From BRH-c25 sp029553855 (lineage in GTDB: Bacteria; Bacillota; Clostridia; Lutisporales; Lutisporaceae), in contig DAOSQO010000098.1 of NCBI GenBank assembly GCA_035375865.1, positions 1 through 10,476 on the forward strand: a stretch of 10,476 bases of DNA, written 5' to 3'. Below, piece after piece: positions 1-7,108 of the stretch; the stretch's first letter is position 1; each line of letters starts with the position of its first letter. The notes beneath the pieces were generated by a model, which saw only the letters and a program-made list of their open reading frames with translations, searched no databases and was not told the origin of the DNA. The position numbers were made by a program, and so were the translations under genes.

Positions 1-695
1 TTATCCCTCTGCAGCTTATTTACATCCAAAGAGCTTCCTACATGAGAACCTGTCGGGTAGGCAGGTTCATGAAAAAAATAAAAATTATGTTTTTTTGCCG
101 GGTCTGTATTTGCCTTAATCCAGTTTAATTGTGTATCCGATATAGTATGATCCTCACCTGGATGGTTTGAGTTCAGCATAAAAAACCGAGAACTATTTTT
201 GTCAAAATAATAGACCGTCTTATGATATCCTTCCAAAAAATTTGCTTTTATTTCTGTAAAAACCTCTTCAAAAGCCTGCTCACCTTCTTCTCCGGCCTTT
301 GCTTCGTGATTTCCAAAGCCGGGATAAAAGAAGCTAATGGGGTAATATTGAGTTACTGTATCTTTAAAATCCTGCAGCTGAGCCTTCATCTTAGAATAGC
401 CGCTTATGCCTTTTACCAAATCACCCGGCATAACTGCAAATAAGGGGTGAGGTGTCATCTTCTTTATATTTTCGAGAGTTTTTGTAACAGCTTTCTTATT
501 AATTTTTCCATCCGATCCCCGGCAGTCAGCCATAACCGCAAAACGCAAAGATGTACTTTGTTCCTGTTTATTAGTGATATTCAGTGATGTTCTTTGTTCC
601 TCGTCTGTTAAGTTTACTGTTCTGCAAGAAGTAATTACAACAAGCATGGTAAACAGTAATAGATAAATAAAGACTTTTCTTTTAATATCAACCAT
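1..695 (-). CDS. Calcineurin-like metallophosphoesterase lipoprotein (partial, C-terminus beyond left edge)
   Basis: Reading the minus strand from the ATG at 695-693 gives 231 open codons with no stop before the window edge. Residues 1-23 form a lipoprotein signal peptide: basic start (DIKRK), hydrophobic core, then lipobox ITSC with Cys24. The mature protein is therefore probably tethered outside the membrane. Metallophosphoesterase landmarks follow in order: ADCRG (Asp57), PGDLV (Asp92), GNHE (Asn129, His130) and FFHEP (His209), with GSHVG just after as part of the next metal motif. The first motif is D-C-R rather than the common D-x-H, a variant of the family. An in-frame stop lies two codons upstream of the ATG, so this is the only reasonable start; a purine-rich AGAAGGGG directly abuts it, which is closer than ideal. 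The substrate cannot be told from sequence. The gene diverges from the peptidase at 801. Family call confident, specific function unknown. Confidence 0.85.
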   Translation of the reverse strand, partial: MVDIKRKVFIYLLLFTMLVVITSCRTVNLTDEEQRTSLNITNKQEQSTSLRFAVMADCRGSDGKINKKAVTKTLENIKKMTPHPLFAVMPGDLVKGISGYSKMKAQLQDFKDTVTQYYPISFFYPGFGNHEAKAGEEGEQAFEEVFTEIKANFLEGYHKTVYYFDKNSSRFFMLNSNHPGEDHTISDTQLNWIKANTDPAKKHNFYFFHEPAYPTGSHVGSSLDVNKLQRD

Positions 696-759
696 CCCCT
701 TCTAAAGTAAATGACTTTTGAAACTGATATTAGTTATATTATTTTCTAATTTATACAAT

Positions 760-776
760 ATAGTATATAATACTAT
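760..776. promoter_or_regulatory. Perfect 7-bp palindrome over the -10 region of the divergent promoter
   Basis: ATAGTAT and ATACTAT are exact inverted repeats separated by ATA. The dyad covers the TATAAT-like -10 at 766-771 of the plus-strand peptidase promoter, and the other strand offers TATACT. It may be an operator, or only the natural symmetry of AT-rich promoter DNA. No regulator can be assigned. Confidence 0.35.
766..771 (+). promoter_or_regulatory. Probable sigma-A -10 box of the peptidase gene
   Basis: A perfect TATAAT stands 29 bases before the proposed start at 801, which would put the transcription start near 777-778 and give a leader of about 23 bases. No good -35 hexamer lies 16-18 bases upstream (the best is a T-rich stretch near 743-749), so the promoter may be weak or activated. 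Confidence 0.45.
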
Positions 777-786
777 TATGATTGTT

Positions 787-794
787 AAGGAGGG
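787..794 (+). promoter_or_regulatory. Ribosome binding site that points to an AUA start at 801
   Basis: AAGGAGGG is a near-perfect Shine-Dalgarno sequence. It lies 6 bases before ATA at 801 but more than 40 bases before the first in-frame ATG at 837, which has no Shine-Dalgarno of its own. It therefore supports initiation at or near 801. Confidence 0.7.
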
Positions 795-800
795 ATTGCC

Positions 801-1907
801 ATAAACACTGACAGACTGGTCAATGAGTTTATTGAAATGGTTAAAGTAAGCAGCGTTTCGGGAAAGGAAGGCAAATTTGCATCACTGCTTTCCGAAAAGC
901 TTAAAGGTCTGGGATTTGAAGTATACATAGATAATGCGAACAAGGATTCCGGCGGAGATACCGGCAATGTGCTGGGCAGGCTCAAGGGAACCCTCAACAC
1001 TCAGCCGGTGCTCTTATGTGCCCATATGGATACGGTAGTTCCGGGAGAGAACATTAACCCTGTGATTCGTGAAGGCATAATATACAGTGACGGTACAACC
1101 GTACTCGGCGGCGATGACAAAGCCGGAATTGCCGCGATACTGGAAGCAGTAAGGCATATTAAGGAGAACAATATTCCCCATGGGGATGTAGAGGTTGCAT
1201 TTACCATATCTGAAGAAAACGGAATGACAGGAGCCAAAAATATGGATTACAGCTGGCTCAGATCCAAGCTTGCATTTGTGCTGGACAGCAGCGGGGATGT
1301 TGGAACGGTAATAATACAGGCCCCTGCACAGTATAAGATACTTACTGCAATAAAAGGAAAATCGGCTCATGCGGGAATATCCCCCGAAAGCGGCATAAGC
1401 GCTATTCAGGTTGCAGCACGGGCAATAGATAAAATGAAGCTGCTGCGTATCGATGAAGAAACCACCGCCAATATAGGCAGTATAAACGGAGGCGGCTCTA
1501 CCAATATAGTATGCGATAAAGTTGAAATTTTCATGGAAGCAAGAAGCCTGGTAAGAAGCAAGGTTGACGCCCAGGTAAAGCATATGCTGGAATGTATTGA
1601 AAGTGCCTGCAGTGAATATGGTGCAGAGCATGAAACAACACATTACCTGAGCTATCCTGAGTTTAGCATTTCAAAGGATTCTGAAGCTATCAGGCTTGTG
1701 GATTCCGCAATAAAAAAGATAGGACTTGAAACCCAGCTGAAATCAACAGGCGGCGGCAGCGATACCAACATTATGAGCGGAAAAGGTTTGCAGGCAGTGA
1801 CATTGGCAACAGGAATGACTGATGTACACACCACTTCTGAGAGCATTGCCGTCAAGAATATTGAAAAAACAGCAGAATTAGTAGCAGCAATAATAAGAGA
1901 GGCTTAA
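801..1907 (+). CDS. Peptidase T-like M20-family metallopeptidase, probable AUA start
   Basis: Cytoplasmic zinc aminopeptidase/tripeptidase-like enzyme of the M20 family (PepT-like branch); no signal peptide. With the start at 801 it has 368 residues. Di-metal ligands are visible in order: AHMDT (His75, Asp77), GGDDKAG (Asp105), SEENG (catalytic Glu138, metal-binding Glu139), VLDSSG (Asp162), and DVHTTSE (His343) near the C-terminus. The dimerisation (lid) domain lies between, about residues 175-300. The first ATG is at 837, but the frame stays open upstream and encodes NTDRLVNEFIE, which matches the usual N-terminal helix of this family, and a strong ribosome site sits 6 bases before ATA at 801. 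I therefore extend the gene to 801. If the AUA is a base error for AUG, the product is unchanged. The true substrate (di-, tripeptide or other amide) cannot be settled. It converges on the Nudix gene, with stops overlapping by 4 bases. Confidence 0.9.
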   Translation: MNTDRLVNEFIEMVKVSSVSGKEGKFASLLSEKLKGLGFEVYIDNANKDSGGDTGNVLGRLKGTLNTQPVLLCAHMDTVVPGENINPVIREGIIYSDGTTVLGGDDKAGIAAILEAVRHIKENNIPHGDVEVAFTISEENGMTGAKNMDYSWLRSKLAFVLDSSGDVGTVIIQAPAQYKILTAIKGKSAHAGISPESGISAIQVAARAIDKMKLLRIDEETTANIGSINGGGSTNIVCDKVEIFMEARSLVRSKVDAQVKHMLECIESACSEYGAEHETTHYLSYPEFSISKDSEAIRLVDSAIKKIGLETQLKSTGGGSDTNIMSGKGLQAVTLATGMTDVHTTSESIAVKNIEKTAELVAAIIREA

Positions 1908-1918
1908 AAAAGCCTCTC
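1897..1918. terminator. Hairpin shared by convergent genes, contains both stop codons
   Basis: GAGAGGCT (1897-1904) and AGCCTCTC (1911-1918) form an 8-bp perfect stem around a TAAAAA loop. The stop of the peptidase (1905-1907) and of the Nudix gene (1906-1904) both lie in the loop and its edge, and the stem encodes the last residues of both proteins. Only a loose T-run (near 1930-1936 on the plus strand) follows, so termination efficiency is uncertain. Confidence 0.6.
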
Positions 1919-2296
1919 GTCTTGTATCAGTTTTTCCACTATAGGCAAATCGGCCGGTACAAAATCAAAATCTGCCAATTCATTTCTTGTAACCCACTTA
2001 AAGTCGTTGCATTCAAGAAGCTTCCCTTCCCCGCTGAGTATCCTGCACAGGTAGCAAAGAAGCAGTATATCCTTTTCTTCATACTTGAATTTTACTACCT
2101 TATAAATATCAATTACCTCTATATCCATATCCAGCTCTTCTTTTATCTCTCTTACGATACACTCCTCAGGGGTCTCATAAGGCTCCAGCTTGCCTCCGGG
2201 GAACTCCCATTTATACTCCATGTGGGAACCCGCTTTGCGCTGTGAGATCAGCACTCTCCCGTCTCTTATCATAGCTGCCGCGGTTACAATAAACAT
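1904..2296 (-). CDS. Nudix hydrolase, MutT-like (NUDIX domain, nucleotide-sanitising type)
   Basis: A 130-residue single-domain protein, the usual length for MutT. The Nudix box runs from Gly35 to Met57: G, five residues, Glu41, seven residues, Arg49-Glu50-Ile51-Lys52-Glu53-Glu54, then Leu-Asp-Met. Asp56 replaces the usual Gly, a tolerated change. WEFPGGK just before the box is characteristic of the MutT/8-oxo-dGTPase branch, so hydrolysis of an oxidised or other nucleoside triphosphate to the monophosphate is the likely reaction, but specificity is not proven. The start ATG at 2296 is preceded by AAAGGGGGG five bases upstream. It lies 108 bases downstream of pckA on the same strand and may be read through from it. 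The 3' end overlaps the convergent peptidase gene by 4 bases within a hairpin. Confidence 0.9.
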   Translation of the reverse strand: MFIVTAAAMIRDGRVLISQRKAGSHMEYKWEFPGGKLEPYETPEECIVREIKEELDMDIEVIDIYKVVKFKYEEKDILLLCYLCRILSGEGKLLECNDFKWVTRNELADFDFVPADLPIVEKLIQDERLF

Positions 2297-2320
2297 AAAA
2301 GCCCCCCTTTAATCCCATAC

Positions 2321-2360
2321 CCTGTGTCATTCCTGGCGCAGCGAGGAATCCTGACCCAGA
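2321..2360. repeat. REP-like dispersed palindromic repeat between pckA and the Nudix gene
   Basis: The stretch contains GTCATTCCTGGCGCAGCG followed by AGGAATC. The arms ATTCCT (2329-2334) and AGGAAT (2344-2349) are inverted around a 9-base GC-rich loop. It resembles the GTCATTC...GCG...GAATC short interspersed repeats found in many bacterial genomes. Its GC-rich composition differs from other spacers here. Only one copy is in the window, so repetition cannot be confirmed. Confidence 0.5.
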
Positions 2361-2404
2361 AGCCCGACCCATACCCGTAACCTCGAAACCTTGAAATCCC
2401 TAAC

Positions 2405-3961
2405 CTACTTTACTATCGGCCCTGCCTTTACAATATCCTCAGATACACCCTTAAATCTTTGAAAGTTTGCATTAAAGTCCCTTGCAAGCTTAACCGCCGT
2501 CTTTTCATATTCAGACTTATCCTGCCATACGTTAACAGGCTTAAGGACCTCTGAAGGCACCCCCGGGCATTCGGTAGGAACAGCCAGCCCGAATATCGGA
2601 TCGGTATCATAATCAGCATTGTCAAGTTTTCCGCTGATTGCAGCGTTTACCATAGCCCTTGTATAGGACAGCTTCATACGTTTTCCGACGCCGTAGGAAC
2701 CCCCGGCCCAGCCTGTATTAACAAGGAAAACACCTGAATTGTTCTCATCAATCTTCTTCCCAAGCAGCTCTGCATAAACCTGCGGCTTCATAGGCATAAA
2801 AGGTGCGCCAAAGCAAGTGGAGAACGTGGCGGTAGGCTCTATGATGCCCCTTTCTGTTCCTGCAAGCTTGCTTGTATAACCGGACATAAAGTGGTACATT
2901 GCCTGTTCTTTTGTAAGCTTTGAAATCGGAGGCAATACCCCTGTGGCGTCGGCCGTAAGAAATACTATTGTGGAAGGATTGCCTCCCGCCCCTTCTTCAA
3001 CCGCACCATCAATGTATGTAACAGGATAGCCTGCACGTGTATTTTCAGTATATTTCTCACTATCGTAATCCGGAACGCCGGTCTCCTGGTCCAGGACTAC
3101 ATTTTCCAATATTGTACCAAATCTTATGGCATTCCAGATCTGGGGTTCATTTTCTTTTGAAAGTCTGATGCACTTTGCATAACAGCCCCCTTCAAAGTTA
3201 AATACCCCATTATCAGTCCATCCGTGCTCGTCATCGCCGATTAACCTTCTTCCCTTGTCGGCGGACAAAGTAGTTTTCCCTGTACCCGATAATCCGAAAA
3301 ACAATGCAACATCATCATTTTTCCCTATATTGGCCGAACAGTGCATAGGCATTACGCCCTTCTGAGGAAGTATGAAATTCATAACCGTAAAAATCGATTT
3401 CTTTATCTCTCCGCAGTATTTGGAGCCGCCTATTAAAATGATTTTTCTTGCGAAGTTTAATATAATAAAAGCTTCCGAATTCACACCATCTGCTGCCGCA
3501 TCAGCAAGGCAGCCCGGTGCGGCGTATATTGTGTATTCAGGCTCAAAGCCCTCCAGTTCTTCCGCCTTTGGCTTAATGAACAGGTTCTGGGCAAAAAGAT
3601 TCTGACTTGCATATTCGTTTATTACTCTTATTGGCATTCTATAATTCTTGTCTGCTCCAACAAAACCGTCAAATATGAAAAGCTCCTTGCCTTTAATATA
3701 GCCGAGCATTTTGTTATACAATTTTTCAAATTTCTCAGGGCTAATAGGTACATTACCCTTTCCCCAATCCACTTTATCATGTATGCTGGGATCATCAACT
3801 ATAAACCTGTCCCCGGGCGACCTTCCGGTATATTTGCCTGTGTTGATGTTCAGTGCTCCCAAATCGGTAAGAGCAGCATCTTCTTTTTTCAACGCAGCCT
3901 CTACAAGCTTTCCCACGGTGAGATTGTAGTGCATTTTAGCTCCAATATTTTCTAACTTCAT
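2405..3961 (-). CDS. pckA: Phosphoenolpyruvate carboxykinase (ATP)
   Basis: Cytoplasmic enzyme interconverting oxaloacetate plus ATP with phosphoenolpyruvate, CO2 and ADP; in anaerobes it can run in either the gluconeogenic or the CO2-fixing direction. It has 518 residues from the ATG at 3961, typical of the ATP-dependent family. Visible signatures: GRSPGDRF (Arg47, substrate binding), YCGEIKKSIF (Lys187-Lys188), MHCSAN (His207, metal ligand), P-loop GLSGTGKT (223-230), and IGDDEHGW (Asp243-Asp244, metal/ATP site). The frame stays open 10 codons upstream to another ATG, but that stretch contains the ribosome site GGGGGTG five bases before 3961 and the family normally begins near here, so the shorter start is preferred. 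It follows cobC by 150 bases on the same strand but has its own promoter-like sequence; no clear T-tailed terminator follows it. Confidence 0.97.
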   Translation of the reverse strand: MKLENIGAKMHYNLTVGKLVEAALKKEDAALTDLGALNINTGKYTGRSPGDRFIVDDPSIHDKVDWGKGNVPISPEKFEKLYNKMLGYIKGKELFIFDGFVGADKNYRMPIRVINEYASQNLFAQNLFIKPKAEELEGFEPEYTIYAAPGCLADAAADGVNSEAFIILNFARKIILIGGSKYCGEIKKSIFTVMNFILPQKGVMPMHCSANIGKNDDVALFFGLSGTGKTTLSADKGRRLIGDDEHGWTDNGVFNFEGGCYAKCIRLSKENEPQIWNAIRFGTILENVVLDQETGVPDYDSEKYTENTRAGYPVTYIDGAVEEGAGGNPSTIVFLTADATGVLPPISKLTKEQAMYHFMSGYTSKLAGTERGIIEPTATFSTCFGAPFMPMKPQVYAELLGKKIDENNSGVFLVNTGWAGGSYGVGKRMKLSYTRAMVNAAISGKLDNADYDTDPIFGLAVPTECPGVPSEVLKPVNVWQDKSEYEKTAVKLARDFNANFQRFKGVSEDIVKAGPIVK

Positions 3962-3996
3962 AATAACACCCCCGAAATTCTTAATCCACAAAGCTT

Positions 3997-4026
3997 ATTA
4001 TATATCATAGAGATATTTTGTGCCAT
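3997..4026 (-). promoter_or_regulatory. Probable pckA promoter
   Basis: On the minus strand, a perfect TATAAT (-10, 4002-3997) is preceded after 18 bases by ATGGCA (-35, 4026-4021; 4 of 6 to consensus). Transcription would start near 3990 and give a leader of about 30 bases ending in the ribosome site at 3973-3967. Confidence 0.5.
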
Positions 4027-4055
4027 GTTTTTCATAAATATTACATCATAATTTG

Positions 4056-4075
4056 CTATCCTAAAAAACGGATAG
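4056..4075. repeat. Inverted repeat upstream of pckA
   Basis: CTATCC (4056-4061) and GGATAG (4070-4075) flank an A-rich loop of 8 bases. It lies between the end of cobC and the pckA promoter, about 30 bases upstream of the -35. It lacks a T-tail after the stem on either strand, so it is not a standard terminator; it could be an operator or an mRNA 3'-end stabiliser of the cob transcript. Confidence 0.4.
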
Positions 4076-4111
4076 AAGCAAGCAAGACAAGGCATGCAAG
4101 GCGGTGGTTTT

Positions 4112-4723
4112 TTATCTGCCGCTGTTTATTTTCCGTATAATACAATACCCTGTATCATCGATTTCATAGTGGCTGTATCTGCCTTGCTCCGCAGTAAAGA
4201 ACCAGCAGGCCTCCTGGGGGAGCCCCAAAAGTATTGTCGGTATTATCCTCATAGTGCCCAGATGGGATACAACAAGCACTCTCTTTCCTTTATATTCTTT
4301 CAGTATATCCTCAATGCTGCTTTTTACTCGCATATATATATCAAAAAAACTTTCGCCTCCCGGCGGGAGCGCACTCTTCCAATCACTTCCCCAGCTATCC
4401 CATGCATACTTGTACTTCTTACTGATTTCGCTGTGGTGCATTCCTTCCCAGGCTCCAAAATTAAGCTCTCTCAGCCGGTCATCTCTAACAATCTCATCAG
4501 GGTCATATCTGCTCACAATGGCTGCGGTAATGATCGACCTGGCGAGACTGCTTGAAATAACAGCATCGAAGCTGATATTTTGAAATATATCGGCTAAATC
4601 CTCCGCCTGCATTATTCCCTTATCGCTGAGTCCGCAATCAGTCCAGCCGCAATACAATCCTTTTGTATTTAGTTCTGTTTCTCCGTGCCTTATTAAATAC
4701 AGCTCAGTCTTATTGCCATTCAT
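4112..4723 (-). CDS. cobC: Alpha-ribazole phosphatase (histidine phosphatase family)
   Basis: A 203-residue member of the histidine phosphatase superfamily. LIRHGET (Arg12, His13 as the phospho-histidine, Glu15), SSLARSIITA (Arg62), RELNFGAWEG (Glu86) and VVSHLGTMR (His154) give the complete catalytic set. By itself the fold could be another phosphoglycerate-mutase-like phosphatase, but it is translationally coupled to cobS: its ATG shares an ATGA overlap with the cobS stop (4723-4720), and the ribosome site GGGAGGGG six bases upstream lies inside cobS. This supports removal of the 5'-phosphate from alpha-ribazole phosphate or from adenosylcobalamin phosphate at the end of nucleotide-loop assembly. 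Last gene of the cob cluster. No convincing intrinsic terminator follows before pckA. Confidence 0.88.
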   Translation of the reverse strand: MNGNKTELYLIRHGETELNTKGLYCGWTDCGLSDKGIMQAEDLADIFQNISFDAVISSSLARSIITAAIVSRYDPDEIVRDDRLRELNFGAWEGMHHSEISKKYKYAWDSWGSDWKSALPPGGESFFDIYMRVKSSIEDILKEYKGKRVLVVSHLGTMRIIPTILLGLPQEACWFFTAEQGRYSHYEIDDTGYCIIRKINSGR

Positions 4724-5472
4724 ATAATGCCCCTCCCGGCCATAATTGCCATTATAAGAACAAATGAAATTTCCAGGAATTCATTGGCAGCCCCCAGGGT
4801 ATCGCCGGTCATCCCCTGCAGCTTTATGTATATGAAGCTTCTGTAAAGAAAGCAAAAAACCGCACAGATTCCAAAAGCAACAATGCCCCATATTCCCGAA
4901 AAACCCGACATTATTGCCAATCCGATTGCAGCTGCCAGCACAGTTGCACCCATAGTCTGCTTTTCAAGGTAGAGTCCGCCCAAGCCGTTACCGGAACGGG
5001 CATACACTGAGGTCTTCATAAGCAGAACCATCAAGGTTTTTGCGGCTACGGGGGAAAGCAGCACAGCATAGTGCAATCCCCTGCCGGTCAGCATGGCAAG
5101 AAGAGACAGTCTCATAAGGTAGTCAAAAAATATTGCTATCGTCCCCATAGTACCTATTCTGCTGTCTCTCATTATTTCAAGCATTCTCTCCCTGGTACGG
5201 GATGAAAAAATGCCGTCGCATGTATCAGCAAGACCGTCTGTATGAAAGCCCCCTGTAATGACTGTGCCTGCAATAAGGCAGCATATGATTGGAAAAATTC
5301 CCCCCAATATTTTTGAGGAAGCAATTAATACCGTCAGATTAAAAGCACCTACAATCAACCCTACTATGGGGAAAAACACAACTCCCTTTGCAAAATCCTC
5401 ATCGGTTGACTGTAATTCTTTGTATATGGGTATCCTGGTCAGGAACTGCAAGGTAAGAATAAAAATCCTCAT
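4720..5472 (-). CDS. cobS: Adenosylcobinamide-GDP ribazoletransferase (cobalamin synthase)
   Basis: Polytopic inner-membrane enzyme that joins adenosylcobinamide-GDP to alpha-ribazole (or its phosphate), releasing GMP and giving adenosylcobalamin (phosphate). It has 250 residues, the normal length. The family signature FHTDGLADTCDG (about 76-87; Asp79, Asp83, Asp86) binds metal and is followed by MRDSRIGTMG. Hydrophobic segments are evident at about 32-52, 55-75, 117-150, 172-207 and the C-terminus. The N-terminus LTLQFLTRIPI is also typical. The ATG at 5472 has GGAGGA about 8 bases upstream. It lies 18 bases after cobU and overlaps cobC by 4 bases. Confidence 0.96.
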   Translation of the reverse strand: MRIFILTLQFLTRIPIYKELQSTDEDFAKGVVFFPIVGLIVGAFNLTVLIASSKILGGIFPIICCLIAGTVITGGFHTDGLADTCDGIFSSRTRERMLEIMRDSRIGTMGTIAIFFDYLMRLSLLAMLTGRGLHYAVLLSPVAAKTLMVLLMKTSVYARSGNGLGGLYLEKQTMGATVLAAAIGLAIMSGFSGIWGIVAFGICAVFCFLYRSFIYIKLQGMTGDTLGAANEFLEISFVLIMAIMAGRGII

Positions 5473-5490
5473 TTCTTCGTTCCTCCGTGT

Positions 5491-6027
5491 TTATTTAAGC
5501 TTGAGAGGAAGTCCGCAGACAGTGAGAAATACTTCTCCGCACTGCTCTGCTATGTGCTGATTCATCCGTCCCGCAATATCCCTGAACGCCCTTGTCAAAG
5601 GATTCTCAGGCACAATCCCGCTCCCTATCTCATTGGAAACCATTATTACGACAGCCTTCGTTTTGGCGACGCCCATTAGCAGTTTCTCAATCTCCTTCTT
5701 TATTTTCCTTTCCGTCTCTTCATAATCCATGTCCTGATGTTCCAGCAGGAGGTTTGTAATCATGAGTGTAATACAGTCAAGGAGTATTACATTATATTCA
5801 CTGCCCTTTCCGGCTATAAGGGGCCCAAGTCCTTTAAATCCTTCATAGGTGTCCCATCCGGCAGGTCTTGATTCCCTGTGCCTCTTTACCCTGTTTTTCA
5901 TTTCTTCATCAAAGGGTATTGATGTGGCTATGTATAGAACACTTCCCCCAAGCTCTTTAGCCAGCTTCTCCGCATAGCTGCTCTTGCCGCTTCTCGCACC
6001 GCCTGTTATAAGAATTGCTCTTCCCAT
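5491..6027 (-). CDS. cobU: Bifunctional adenosylcobinamide kinase / adenosylcobinamide-phosphate guanylyltransferase
   Basis: Cytoplasmic enzyme that phosphorylates adenosylcobinamide and then transfers GMP to make adenosylcobinamide-GDP, the substrate of CobS. It has 178 residues, full family length. The P-loop GGARSGKSS begins at residue 9 (Lys15, Ser16). RHRESRP places His50 where the guanylylated His46 of the Salmonella enzyme lies. VSNEIGSGIVPENPLTRAFRD and AGRMNQHIA are the conserved C-terminal CobU motifs. The ATG at 6027 lies one base after the cobT stop (TAA-T-ATG), and its ribosome site AGGGAG is inside cobT, so the two are translationally coupled. Confidence 0.96.
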   Translation of the reverse strand: MGRAILITGGARSGKSSYAEKLAKELGGSVLYIATSIPFDEEMKNRVKRHRESRPAGWDTYEGFKGLGPLIAGKGSEYNVILLDCITLMITNLLLEHQDMDYEETERKIKKEIEKLLMGVAKTKAVVIMVSNEIGSGIVPENPLTRAFRDIAGRMNQHIAEQCGEVFLTVCGLPLKLK

Positions 6028-6028
6028 A

Positions 6029-7102
6029 TTATTTCTCCCTTATATCTATAAGAAAATCATCCTCGATCTTTGCCTCTTCTAAAGTTGCCATTTCAGATAT
6101 AATGACTTCCGCAGCCTCAATTATATTAAATGCAAGAGGGCAACCGCTCCCCTCCCCCAGCCTCATGCCAAGCTCCAGCATAGGTTCAAGCCCTAATTCC
6201 TTTATTATAAGATCATATCCCGGCTCTTCGGAGCAATGGGAAGCTATCATAAAATCCCTGACCCCGGGATTTATTCTATATGCCGCCAGGGCAGCGGCAG
6301 CCGAAATAAAGCCGTCAATAACAATCGGCACCCTGTGATAAGCTGCTCCCAGGAAACACCCGGCCATTCCGGCAATGTCAAATCCCCCAACCTTTGAAAG
6401 CACATCAATGGGATCATTGGGTTCCGGACCATTAACCATTATTGCTTTGCTGATGACATCCTTCTTATTCCTAAAACCTTCCTCAGTCAATCCTGCGCCT
6501 TTTCCTACCGCAGCATCAGCATTGCAGCCCAGGAAAGCCATTACAACTGCACTGCTTGTACTGGTGTTGCCTATTCCCATTTCTCCTGTTCCGAAAAGCC
6601 CGTAGCCCTCACCCACAAGCTGCGATACAATTTCCATTCCTGTCTCTATGGCCTTATAAGCCTCCTCCCTGCTCATTGCAGGTCCTTTTGCCATATTGGA
6701 AGTGCCTTTTCTTATTTTTCTGCTTATCAGTCCGGGATGCTCCAAATCACTTCCGATTCCTATATCAACTACTCTGATATCGGCTCCGGCATGCTTTGAC
6801 AGCACACAGACACCTGTGACTCCTTTTAAAAAGTTAATTGTTTGTATTGTTGTAACTATTGGTGGACAGGAGCTTACCCCTTCCTCCACCACGCCGTTGT
6901 CTGCAGCCATTATTATAATAACTTTTTTATCAAAGCTATTGAATAGCCTTCCGGTCATTCCGGAAATTCTAACCGCCAGCTCCTCCAACTTTCCAAGGCT
7001 GCCGATAGGTTTTGCCAGTTTGTCAAGCCTTTCTGATGCTTCTCTCATGTTCTGCCCATATAAAGGGCCAATTCCTTCCGTGATTTTCTTATATAGTTCC
7101 AT
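6029..7102 (-). CDS. cobT: Nicotinate-nucleotide--dimethylbenzimidazole phosphoribosyltransferase
   Basis: Makes alpha-ribazole 5'-phosphate from a benzimidazole-type base and nicotinate mononucleotide, the first step of lower-ligand activation. From the ATG at 7102 it has 357 residues, nearly identical to the Salmonella enzyme. The catalytic base falls at Glu317 in RLGEGSGCPLA, and GTGEMGIGNTSTS contains Glu174; both match known positions. The N-terminal KLAKPIGSLGKLEELA is also typical. An in-frame TTG at 7123 could extend the protein by seven residues, but those codons contain the ribosome site (GGAGGAG, then AGGA six bases before 7102), so the ATG is preferred. Which base is used naturally cannot be read from the sequence, since no DMB synthesis gene is in the window. 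First cob gene of the run, 74 bases after the aminotransferase. Confidence 0.96.
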   Translation of the reverse strand: MELYKKITEGIGPLYGQNMREASERLDKLAKPIGSLGKLEELAVRISGMTGRLFNSFDKKVIIIMAADNGVVEEGVSSCPPIVTTIQTINFLKGVTGVCVLSKHAGADIRVVDIGIGSDLEHPGLISRKIRKGTSNMAKGPAMSREEAYKAIETGMEIVSQLVGEGYGLFGTGEMGIGNTSTSSAVVMAFLGCNADAAVGKGAGLTEEGFRNKKDVISKAIMVNGPEPNDPIDVLSKVGGFDIAGMAGCFLGAAYHRVPIVIDGFISAAAALAAYRINPGVRDFMIASHCSEEPGYDLIIKELGLEPMLELGMRLGEGSGCPLAFNIIEAAEVIISEMATLEEAKIEDDFLIDIREK

Positions 7103-7108
7103 AATTCG

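Noticed and set aside
1014..1643. Minus-strand ORF of 209 codons inside the peptidase gene
   Set aside because: Antisense shadow of a gene with intact family motifs; its Tyr/Cys-rich product has no domain features and no ribosome site.
4076..4130. Intrinsic terminator of cobC
   Set aside because: Only a 4-bp GCGG/CCGC stem with a long loop and no T-tail can be drawn.
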